This document shows, one piece after another, positions 1 through 8,619 of a stretch of 64,000 nt of DNA. The notes beneath the pieces are model-generated. The model was given only the letters and a program-made list of their open reading frames with translations, was not told the DNA's origin and made no database searches. Made by a program: the position numbers and the translations under genes. The DNA comes from Owenia fusiformis (lineage: Eukaryota; Annelida; Polychaeta; Sabellida; Oweniidae), in assembly GCA_903813345.2 (NCBI GenBank), contig CAIIXF020000006.1:35316436-35380435 (forward strand), written 5' to 3'. Each line of letters opens with the position of its first letter. Within the stretch, counting starts at the first letter, position 1.

Positions 1-551
1 TGCGGTAAGTTTTCATTGTTAACTCAAGCCTTGAACCTGAGGCCCGGGTATACTGCCAACTTTCTGGTATGAGAATGGTCATGGAAAATATGTTATCTCA
101 CAATTATGGCATGGAATTGGTCTAGTAGTTACACATATCCTAATACGAGGATGTTTTGGTTCGTTTTCCTCAAAGATCGCCTTCTTCTTGGGACCTTCTT
201 CAGTTTAAATAAATAGCTTTTTTTCCCAGGAAATATTCTACTTTGGACCAGTCATGGCCATGGTATGGCATTGGTCCTATATTTTGACATTTGGTATGGC
301 ATTGGTTTCATATTTGGGCATTTGGGATGGCTTTGGGCACTACATGTATATCGGTTGGTATGGGAACACATTCAAATTTGACATTTTGGTATGGGAATAT
401 ATTGATATCTGAGGATTCAGCCTAGGACCCCTGGCAAATTTTGTACACAACACAGACAGTGTTGAACCGGGATATTTCCCCGGGTATTTCACCTAATTTC
501 ATAAGAAAAATTCTGCCATCTGTAAAGATAAAGCCATAGAATTCAACTTAC
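1..551. other. Left-edge non-coding stretch with a dispersed repeat
   Basis: No coding region seen. Roughly 340-470 resembles 21230-21330 (both have 'tatgggaa', 'attgatatc' and 'aggacccc' in the same order), so part of it is a dispersed repeat. Positions 240-370 contain degenerate 'tatggcattggt' runs. The first four bases followed by GTAAGT could be a plus-strand splice donor, but nothing else supports that. Confidence 0.4.
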
Positions 552-594
552 CAATGAAATCGTCCCGTGCGTGGACTTTAGTCATATCGCTCAT
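552..594 (-). CDS. Candidate first coding exon of a leftward gene
   Basis: On the minus strand an ATG at 594 opens MSDMTKVHARDDFI and runs for 14 codons plus one base into a good donor (TTG|GTAAGTT, exon end 552). The sequence just upstream is less AT-rich and contains CpG. If real, the gene continues off the left edge in phase 1. I do not recognise the protein. On the other strand a similar ATG|GTGAGT lies near 688, so the region could be a bidirectional promoter. The evidence is only an ATG plus a donor, so this remains tentative. Confidence 0.3.
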
Positions 595-1405
595 TCTCCA
601 CTAGAATCTCCAGATATTCGGTCAACGGTCAACACCAAAACTTTTCCGGTCGTTTTTCGCGCCATCAAAAGTTGAACACATTCCAATGGTGAGTTTGTTC
701 ATTTAACTACGCCTTATAGTATAATTAGATAATTTCTTAGTATTTTTCATCATGAACAGTGGTTTTCTATCATTTATTGAATCTGTATTTGTGTTCTAAT
801 CATTGATGATGATTTTCCTAAATAAAAATATTTGTTCATATTTTCGGAATGTGTTCTTCCAAAGTTTTTCGCAGACTGGCAGACATTTTATCATGTTTCT
901 GTTTGATACATAGTTTCCTAGGCCTAATGATAACTCTGTAATGATTGTGAGAATAACAAGGTTCGTATGGTTTTCATCCATGTATCACAAACACTTGTTT
1001 TCTAATAATACACATGTATTCTTTGAAATCCATGTATGATTGCACTCGAGAGACTGGATTCTCAATCCGTCTCTGCAGAGGACAATGAAACAACACTGAG
1101 AGAACACGGATGGGGATGGGAATCAAAGTTCTTCCAAAACTTACTTTAAACCTAAATTCGACATATGTTACAGTGTTGGCCCACTATCTCTACTTTGGAG
1201 CAGCTAGTATTGCTAAACAAGTGGAAGTCTTCAAGAAAACAGATTCATTTCAGTAAGCTTAGGGGAGATGCATCGAATTTTGATGTATGGGGCTAGGCCT
1301 ACTTTGTCATGGAGCTGCTTCGACCATGGGCTAATTTCAAATTCATATTTCCGGGGTCAGCCATGTTGAATTAAGATCTTGCCTGTTAAGACATTTCAAT
1401 TACTC
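595..1405. other. Stretch without recognisable genes
   Basis: Possible promoter or 5' flank of the leftward candidate exon. No domain-bearing frame, tRNA or clear repeat was seen in either strand. Confidence 0.4.
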
Positions 1406-1432
1406 AGATGCGAGTAGGTACATGTAGTTACA

Positions 1433-1490
1433 AAGTGCGCATGCGGCCCCGAAGTGCGCATGCGTCATTAATGGCGGATGTTTTCTTCTC
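1433..1490 (+). promoter_or_regulatory. LINE 5' end with NRF1-like and YY1-like sites
   Basis: The first bases of the LINE contain two copies of TGCGCATGCG (NRF1 core, 1436-1445 and 1456-1465), then AATGGCGGATG (YY1-type core, about 1470-1480). In vertebrates these factors drive TATA-less promoters, and YY1 sets the start site of human L1. A role as the internal LINE promoter is inferred from position only. Confidence 0.5.
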
Positions 1491-1745
1491 TCTTACGAAA
1501 ATTAAATCATAATTACATCGATTACCTGCGCAATTCTAATTTATTCTCGATAAAGCCTCCAGATTTTAATAACTTACATACTTACTTCTAATAATCAACG
1601 ACATTTAAATTATAGCAGGACCCCCTTTTGGGGATAAATCAGTTTTAATTTTCGTATTTTTCAAACTTCGGTTTTCGCGGTATTTTTCATATTTTTGCGC
1701 GAATTTTCTTATTTTCAGCTAACGGGTTTTACCTACCTCTTCGTC

Positions 1746-4700
1746 ATGGGTTTCCAAGGATATGGATTGCTCCTTCTCTGCTTTGTTTTCGCAGTCCAGT
1801 CATTTTTCTGTGATCATGGAAACCACTTACCTTCAACAGAGTCATACACACAGTTGATGCAACTGCGACGTTTCCATAAGATTGTTGGCTCTCGTGGAAT
1901 CCTTCACAAGAAATCTTCCACACCACTGCTCTTCCTATGTCTTATTCTTAGTGGTGACATCCACCCAAACCCAGGTCCTGTTAAATTTCCCTGCGGTATG
2001 TGCCACAAAGCAGTTGCCAAGAATCATCGCGCCCTTGAATGCGATGAATGCGGCACATGGGTACACATCAAATGTGGCAATGTTTCCCCTGCTGAGTACA
2101 ATGTTTTTCTTGACGCGGGCAGTTTCACCTGGATCTGTCCTGGATGTGCCCTACCTAATTTTTCCAACAGCTTCTTCAATGACTCCACTCTTTCTCATTC
2201 CTCGGTAACAAACTCCTTCAGCGCTCTCTCTGATCTTGACAATTCGTCATCATCATCTGATTCTACCGAATCAGAACCACCGAGGCTGACTGCACGAAAG
2301 AGGCGAAACCAGGTTCGCCTCATGTCTATCAACTTCCGCAGTCTAATTAGTCATGAGAAGCAACTACACCTTCAACAACTAATTGAAACTCACAAGCCAG
2401 ATGTCATCATAGGCTGTGAGACTCACCTGGACAACACCATCGACAGCAAATGGATATTCGGTCAAGACTACCTTAGCCCACCTCCATACAGGAAAGACCG
2501 AAAGAAAGGTGCTGGCGGTGTCCTTATCGCAGTCAAAAGTGACTTCATATCAGTCGAATATGAAGCGACAGCTGATTGCGAAATCATATGGTCCAAAGCA
2601 TCTCTATCAAATGGGGACATACTGTTTGGATCCTTCTATCGTCAACCAAACAACGATACTGGTGCTTTGGACTCGCTCCAAACATCCCTCGATAAACTTT
2701 ATGCTAATGGTAATACACATATGAAAAACATCTTCCTATGTGGTGACTTCAACTTACCAGACATCGATTGGGAGAAAGGAACTATAAGGCCTAATTCTCA
2801 ATATTCTAATGATCTTAATGAGAAGATGATTACAATAACTGATGATCATGGCCTAACCCAACTAGTCAAGGAACCAACTAGACAAAATAACATCCTTGAC
2901 TTAGTATTCACTACATGCCCAAACCTCGCAGAAAGAATCTCGGTGGTTCCGGGCATGAGTGATCACGAGGCAGTCCTATGTGATATAAACCTAAAAATGA
3001 AAATTCAGAAAAAGAAGCCTCGTAAGGTCCACATATACAAGCGGGCAGAATGGACTGGACTTAAAGAGACTCTACGATCTAAGTTCAGCGAATTCAAAGA
3101 GAACTGTGAAAGTAGATCAGTTGAAGACAACTGGTCCTCCTTCAAATCTACATTAATATCGTCAATCAATGAGCATATTCCAAGTAAAACTCTAAGCGGG
3201 AAATTCAAAGTACCCTGGATTACCACCAGGATACTGAGAATGATCCGACAGAAACAAAGACGATATAATGTTGCCAAACGTTCAAATGAACCTCATCATT
3301 GGCATAAATACAAATCACTACGGAAATTAATCCATAGTGAAATTCGTAAAGAACATCAGTGCTACATCAACGATCTGCTTGACATTGATGAAAGCGAAAT
3401 CATAAATGAGAATGTTCAGCACAAAGGCATTACCAAACGCTTCTGGAGCTACATAAAGTCTAAACGCAAAGATGCATCAGGTATCAGCGTGCTGCGTAAC
3501 AAAGATGGCGACGAAATAACAGACGCCGCCCAGAAAGCAAACATCCTCAATGACCAATACAATTCTGTATTCACAGATGAGGATGCCACTCTACCGACAA
3601 TGGTACCTAGTCAAATTCCTGAAATGCCAAATATCAAAATTTCGACAAAAGGAATTCACAAATTGCTAACTGGCCTAAATCCATCAAAAGCCACTGGACC
3701 CGATCTTATTCCGACTAGGGTCCTGAAGGAATGCAGTGACAGCATATCACCATTCCTTCAAATAATTTTTCAACAGTCTATCGATGAAGGCTTAGTGCCT
3801 ATGGACTGGAAACATGCCAATGTTACTGCTATCTACAAAAAGGGACGAAGAGATGAGGCTGTGAATTACAGGCCTGTATCTCTGACGTCAGTTCCATGTA
3901 AAATAATGGAACATATTATATTCCATCATGTTATGGCCCACTTTGACCTCTATGAAATTCTAGTAAAATTCCAACATGGATTCAGGTCAAAGCACTCATG
4001 TGAAACACAACTTGTCAATACAATAGAGAATATAGCTCGGGCCCTCGACAACAATAAACAAACAGACATGTTGGTATTAGACTTTTCCAAAGCGTTTGAC
4101 ACGGTGGCTCACGAACGCCTCTTGCTCAAACTCGACTATTATGGAATTCGCAATAATAACTTGAACTGGTTCAGATCCTGGCTTGTGGGAAGATCACAAC
4201 AGGTAGTGCTCGATGGTGAATCAAGTTCAAAAACTCCAGTAAAATCAGGAGTTCCTCAAGGAACAGTTCTTGGACCACTCTGTTTCCTTGTTTATATCAA
4301 TGATATGGGCAATAACCTATCATCCTCAGCCAGTCTTAAGCTTTTTGCCGACGACAGCCTTTTATTCATGACAGTCGAAAGCAAGCAAGATGCATTAACA
4401 CTACAGGAGAATCTTGATAAACTGGTCTCCTGGGCATCAACATGGCAAATGAAATTCCATCCATCAAAATGCTATGTGCTAAATATTCACAAAGGTAAAT
4501 CCCCTATCATGCACAATTACACCATGCTAGGGGAAAACCTTAAGTCGGTAACACACATCCCATACCTAGGAATTGACATCACAAATAACTTACGCTGGAC
4601 TACACATATTCAAACTATTGTATCCAAAGCCAATAAGGTGCTTGGATTTCTCAGGCGCAACCTCCATCAATGCCCTGAAAAAGTGAAGGCTCAGGCGTAT

Positions 4701-5165
4701 AAGTCACTAGTCCGGCCTAATTTAGAGTATGCCAGCTCGGCATGGGATCCGTACCGACAAAAAGATATTGATATGTTGGAACAGGTACAGAGAAGAGCAG
4801 CCAGGTTTGTAACCAAATGTCACTCAAGGGAACCAGGCTGCGTCACCAAAGCTCTTCAAGACCTACAGTGGGAGCCACTGAAGGAGCGTCGAGAGGCTGC
4901 TAGAGTTTTCCTTTTCTACAAAGGAAAGCAGAACCTAGCAGCCATCGACGTGCCTCCATACTTCCGCCAACAGATCAATACCAACACTAGGTTGTATCAT
5001 CCTTCTAAGTTCATACAACCATCAACTAGAACGGATGCATACAAATTTAGCTATTTCCCTAGGACAATAGCTAAATGGAACACTCTACCTGGTGACATCT
5101 TAGACTGTGACAGTCTAAGTAGTTTTAAATCATCATACTATGCCTATGTCAATAACTGCAATTAA
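1746..5165 (+). CDS. LINE polyprotein: PHD finger, APE endonuclease, reverse transcriptase
   Basis: The enzyme nicks target DNA and copies its own RNA by target-primed reverse transcription. The first ATG is at 1746 (1139 aa); the frame is open upstream to 1695 but has no ATG there. Order seen: hydrophobic, signal-like N-terminus (MGFQGYGLLLLCFVF); a second hydrophobic stretch ending LSGDIHPNPGP, which is 2A-like; a Cys4-His-Cys3 PHD-type finger (CGMC..CDEC..WVHIKC..CPGC); an APE-type endonuclease (SINFRSL, GCETHL, CGDFNLPDIDW, SDHEAVL); a reverse transcriptase (RPVSLTSVPCKIMEH, QHGFRSKHSCETQL, LVLDFSKAFDTV, GVPQGTVLGPL, FADDSLLF with the catalytic ADD) and a C-terminal tail. No frameshift or internal stop was seen and the catalytic motifs are present, so it may be active. 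Assignment to the CR1/L2/Crack side of the Jockey group is from motif order and memory. Confidence 0.93.
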   Translation: MGFQGYGLLLLCFVFAVQSFFCDHGNHLPSTESYTQLMQLRRFHKIVGSRGILHKKSSTPLLFLCLILSGDIHPNPGPVKFPCGMCHKAVAKNHRALECDECGTWVHIKCGNVSPAEYNVFLDAGSFTWICPGCALPNFSNSFFNDSTLSHSSVTNSFSALSDLDNSSSSSDSTESEPPRLTARKRRNQVRLMSINFRSLISHEKQLHLQQLIETHKPDVIIGCETHLDNTIDSKWIFGQDYLSPPPYRKDRKKGAGGVLIAVKSDFISVEYEATADCEIIWSKASLSNGDILFGSFYRQPNNDTGALDSLQTSLDKLYANGNTHMKNIFLCGDFNLPDIDWEKGTIRPNSQYSNDLNEKMITITDDHGLTQLVKEPTRQNNILDLVFTTCPNLAERISVVPGMSDHEAVLCDINLKMKIQKKKPRKVHIYKRAEWTGLKETLRSKFSEFKENCESRSVEDNWSSFKSTLISSINEHIPSKTLSGKFKVPWITTRILRMIRQKQRRYNVAKRSNEPHHWHKYKSLRKLIHSEIRKEHQCYINDLLDIDESEIINENVQHKGITKRFWSYIKSKRKDASGISVLRNKDGDEITDAAQKANILNDQYNSVFTDEDATLPTMVPSQIPEMPNIKISTKGIHKLLTGLNPSKATGPDLIPTRVLKECSDSISPFLQIIFQQSIDEGLVPMDWKHANVTAIYKKGRRDEAVNYRPVSLTSVPCKIMEHIIFHHVMAHFDLYEILVKFQHGFRSKHSCETQLVNTIENIARALDNNKQTDMLVLDFSKAFDTVAHERLLLKLDYYGIRNNNLNWFRSWLVGRSQQVVLDGESSSKTPVKSGVPQGTVLGPLCFLVYINDMGNNLSSSASLKLFADDSLLFMTVESKQDALTLQENLDKLVSWASTWQMKFHPSKCYVLNIHKGKSPIMHNYTMLGENLKSVTHIPYLGIDITNNLRWTTHIQTIVSKANKVLGFLRRNLHQCPEKVKAQAYKSLVRPNLEYASSAWDPYRQKDIDMLEQVQRRAARFVTKCHSREPGCVTKALQDLQWEPLKERREAARVFLFYKGKQNLAAIDVPPYFRQQINTNTRLYHPSKFIQPSTRTDAYKFSYFPRTIAKWNTLPGDILDCDSLSSFKSSYYAYVNNCN

Positions 5166-5385
5166 ATAGGTGTGTTTTTAATATAGATCTGGTAAAGAGG
5201 GGTGATGTCAACGCGGTTAGCCTGACAGTCTCCCCAGGTAAAATGAGTTGTAAACCATAGATCTATTTTTAAATGTTAAGGTTTTAAATTATATTCTATT
5301 CAAATTCTATCACTGTTAAATTATATATCTGCTTTATATGGGCTTATTAGCCTTTTGCGGATTATTGACATAGACATAGACATTA

Positions 5386-5994
5386 CAGTGCTGGTATATA
5401 TTAATTGATCAGTCATTTAATTGGCATATTTTCTTGAATTTTAACATTTAATGTCCCAAACTCCCACAAACTGCAGAAAAGTATACCCCATAAATCATAT
5501 TTACCAAAATGAGTGTCTCCAAGGCTTCACACCAGCGTATGCATAAAGCATTTGTCACGAGTTTGAGCTGAAATTTCGCCAAAATGAAGTAGGCTAAGGG
5601 TAGTCTCTGCCAGGTTTGTTTATTGTGGTAAGCTTGTAAGTGCTCAGAAGCAACTAATTCATATGCGCAAAATAATCAAATAATCTGATTGGTCTAAACT
5701 TTGCTGCACATGCGCACTATGTGTGCCATTTTTTTTCTAGTGATTTCGTTTCGTTTCATGGAGTTTGCGTTTCAGTGTAACTTCCGCAAAAATGGCGTGA
5801 CATGGACAGAATTAACAGGTAAAATCACTTCGAAATTTCAAGAGAACTTTTTACCTATAATAGCAAAACTTTTGTTTTATTTGTGCATTCTATCTATCAG
5901 ATAAGAGTCTCAGGGGTATGTAGGCAAATTCATTTTGATAGGAGCACTCTGTTTAGTTTGAAAACGCACCCTTAATTATTATATATCAGCACTG
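5386..5994. mobile_element. MITE family B, copy 1 (TA-flanked)
   Basis: About 609 bp with imperfect terminal inverted repeats: CAGTGCTGGTATATA at the left and TATATCAGCACTG at the right, flanked by TA on both sides. A second copy in reverse orientation lies at about 37932-38538. The element interrupts MITE A at a TA dinucleotide (its uninterrupted sister reads GTTACCAG). An internal short frame (RFMEFAFQCNFRKNG) is shared by both copies, but this reflects nucleotide identity and no transposase was recognised. A mariner/Tc-type origin is inferred from the TA target. Confidence 0.78.
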
Positions 5995-6407
5995 TACCAG
6001 TTTCGCCACCAGTTGGCTGATTCGGGGGAAATAACATATATCATGTATTACAAAATTCCTTTAAACTTGAATATTCATCAGTTTTAGTGGTTCACTTTTC
6101 ATATTACCCTTATGTATGTGATAGATATACAAATTAAAATATGTCCAGTAAGAGAAAATATATCTGCCCAACACAAGAAAAGATATTTCACTTTTTGTGG
6201 TATTACAATATGGGGTCTATGGGGAATCCCCCCGACCTAGAAGTAACATTTTCAAAGAAAAATAAATTTTCATAGTTGATAAACTCTTTGCAAAACCACG
6301 TTTCTAGTTGTAGTTTTACATGTAGATTCCAAATATGACATCAGTTTGACTGAATTGTTTGACTGAATTTTTAATGACGTAAATCAAGATCATTTCTACT
6401 CGCATCT

Positions 6408-6963
6408 AGGATATTCATTTTAAAAAATTTTCAAAAACAAACTTAGCAGACTTCATGATTTGGAAATATAAGCCAATGTCAAAATAGCCCCATGATCGAA
6501 ATGCCTCTGATGAAGTACTCATACTTGAATTGGAAGTTCGACTCATCTTCCCTAACAAAATGTTGTTGCCTCAAATTTATGATTTTTATGATTACAACTG
6601 AGATGTAGGCAGTAATTTTTCACAACCTTTTTATTAGCATATTTTGATTATCTTAAGATTTTGAGGCTGACACACATTTGTGCCAAAAAGATCGAGAAAA
6701 AATTGCTTATATCTTGTGAAATAATGGAAAAATAAAAATCATACCATCAAGCCAAAATGGATCTTTTTGTAACCAGTTTGAAAAGTTCTTCCATGGTGAA
6801 GGTTACCAAGATCAGATGCATTTCCAAAATTTTGACCAGATGTAGGATTAATTAATAATGAATTCAACTGCTTTTTCAACAATTGACCTCTTGGATAAAT
6901 AGATGGGAGCATGTGTGTGCTAGATACAAGCATATATAATTGGAAAAACTGACTAAATCATGC
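6408..6963. other. Spacer between the two MITE A copies
   Basis: AT-rich sequence with no recognisable gene, RNA or repeat structure. Confidence 0.4.
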
Positions 6964-7401
6964 AGATGTGAGTAGGTACATGTAGTTACCAGTTTCACCA
7001 CCAGGTGGCTTGTTCGAGTCAGATAGCATCATGCTGGGTATAGTAGAAAATTCCCTTTAACTTAAATTACATCTGTTTTAATGTTTCAATTTTCATATAA
7101 CTCTTATGTTTCTAATAGTTATGCAAATTAAAATATACCAGTAAAAGAAAATGTTATCTGTCCAATTCAAGAAAAGATGTTTCACTTTTTGTGATTTTGT
7201 AACATGGGGTCTATGGGGAATCAACCCGAACAATGGTTGAACCCGACAGATTTTCAAAAAATGAAATTTTCAAAGTTGATAAACAATTTTCGAAACTTTA
7301 TTTTTAGACGTACTTTTGTACGTAGATTTCAAATATGACATCACTTTGACTGAATTTTGAATATTCAATGATGTAAATCAAGATTATTTCTCTTCGCATC
7401 T
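6964..7401. mobile_element. MITE family A, copy 2 (uninterrupted)
   Basis: 438 bp beginning AGATGTGAGTAG and ending CTTCGCATCT. It aligns along its length with the two halves of copy 1 (shared blocks include 'ggggtctatggggaatc' and 'gtaaatcaagat'). It serves as the empty-site reference that reveals the nested insertions in copy 1. Confidence 0.78.
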
Positions 7402-7550
7402 AGTCTATTGTTTGATATATTGAATATTTTCCAAATGGAATACTTCAACTGTTTATAGGAATGTATTAACCAAAATAATTCAGATCGTTCAATGGACTGG
7501 TGCTAAGGACTCTCAATAGATGGCAAAAATTCAGTGGGTTTATTCATATA

Positions 7551-7902
7551 CAGGGTGGTCCAAAAAGGTGAACCCTTGCAACAAGCTACATTTCAGTTAT
7601 TATATGCATCCGCGGGCTAATATATTCTCACGAGTTTTAAAGGAAACACCCCTAGATATGCTGGAATAAGCAGTGAACAACTTCAACATTTGCATTGCAG
7701 CAGTTATCCAGAACCATGAAGCATTGATTGAGCACATCATCCAAAATCAAACATGTCTGTTGATGCCATATTAATTCTGCAATACTGATACCCACAACAA
7801 CTTCAGACAATCCTCTGAAACATGTGAGAATATCAGCTCATTAATGCAAGTAATGATTGAGATATAGCTTGCTGCAAGGGTCCACCTCTTTGGACCACCC
7901 TT
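7551..7902. mobile_element. Mariner-type MITE
   Basis: About 352 bp with long inverted ends: CAGGGTGGTCCAAAAAGGTG on the left and CACCTCTTTGGACCACCCTT on the right, followed inward by matching 'acccttgcaacaagct' and 'agcttgctgcaagggt'. TA precedes the left end. CAGGGTG ends and a TA target are typical of Tc1/mariner relatives. No transposase frame was seen. Confidence 0.75.
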
Positions 7903-8154
7903 AATTTAACATGTAAGATTGCTTCAAAAATCTCCTAGATTAAAATTCAAAGAAAATGTCCAAAACCTTGTGATATTGAAACTTAAAACATAATGTAAGT
8001 AAATAATAATTATGATGAGAAAATGTATATTGATTTGATTTGATCTCCTGCTCCCATTGTGGACTTTTATATCTGAATGTTCTACTTTGAATTTAGCACA
8101 AACAACAACACAACCCTTTTTATGGCATTTATGGTTACTTTTTACTATTCTTTA

Positions 8155-8415
8155 AAAGGGGCGGACCCAGGATTTTGTGTTAGGGGGTCTGGAGGGTTCT
8201 CCCCCCAGAAAAATGTGAAAATTGAACATAATTTGGTGCATTCTGACCAATTTCAGGAGTGTAGCACTGTAGGTCCAAATCCCGGGTCTGATTTAAGCAT
8301 ATGCAATGCGTTATTGACAATCCATAACCTTCTATTTTGATTTCCAGTTGAAATTCTGACTTTTTGGAGGAGGCGTGCAGCCGTGCACCCTCCACACCCC
8401 CGTCTAGATACGCTA
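8155..8415. repeat. Dispersed repeat with GGGGCGGACCCAGGATTT start
   Basis: Begins 'ggggcggacccaggattt' and ends 'ccccgtctagatacgc'; the ends are roughly inverted. A related unit seems to be inserted at about 46172-46320 (ending 'agatccacccctg'). It lies just downstream of the sulfotransferase stop codon. Class unknown. Confidence 0.4.
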
Positions 8416-8505
8416 GCTTTTAATGTTTGAGATACATAATTGTTCATTTGGTCCATGGAGTTGCCATTTTGTTATATACATCTTTATAAATATAATAGTT
8501 ATATT

Positions 8506-8511
8506 TTTATT
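8506..8511 (-). terminator. Possible polyadenylation signal of the sulfotransferase gene
   Basis: AATAAA on the minus strand, overlapping the stop codon (TAATAAA). The 3' UTR would be very short if this one is used. No downstream element was verified. Confidence 0.3.
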
Positions 8512-8619
8512 ATTCATATTGGAACTCAAGTCCAAGTTTTTGTATTTTGTCTTGAAGGAAAGAGTCAATTCTTTCACTTTGAGACACCGTAAGGTTATCC
8601 TTCCAGTCATCTATTACAC
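8510..8619 (-). CDS. Sulfotransferase exon 7 (C-terminus)
   Basis: 110 nt including the stop; acceptor TTTTTCCAG|GT. It codes GVIDDWKDNLTVSQSERIDS through LGLEFQYE. This is the classic SULT tail (RKG..GDWK..FTV....) with the dimerisation motif KxxxTVxxxE. Confidence 0.88.

Larger units (their letters stand above)
1433..5382 (+). mobile_element. Full-length CR1/L2-like non-LTR retrotransposon (LINE)
   Basis: A complete element of about 3.95 kb: a 313-bp 5' UTR up to the first ATG, one long ORF, a 217-bp 3' UTR and a 3' terminus made of short GACATA repeats, as is usual for CR1/L2-type LINEs, rather than a poly(A) tail. It is flanked by a 5-bp target-site duplication TTACA (1428-1432 and 5383-5387). 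The TSD consists of the host TTA plus the first CA of the MITE B copy, so the LINE landed at the very edge of that MITE. The intact TSD, UTR and ORF suggest recent insertion. Confidence 0.88.
1406..6407. mobile_element. MITE family A, copy 1 (split by nested insertions)
   Basis: The left fragment (1406-1430) begins with the terminal inverted repeat AGATGCGAGTAG and the right fragment (5997-6407) ends with CTACTCGCATCT. Joined, they give about 436 bp that aligns along its length with the uninterrupted copy at 6964-7401. The sequence between the fragments is an inserted TA-flanked MITE (family B) and a LINE inside that. No transposase is present, so the element is non-autonomous. The superfamily is not clear. 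Confidence 0.8.
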
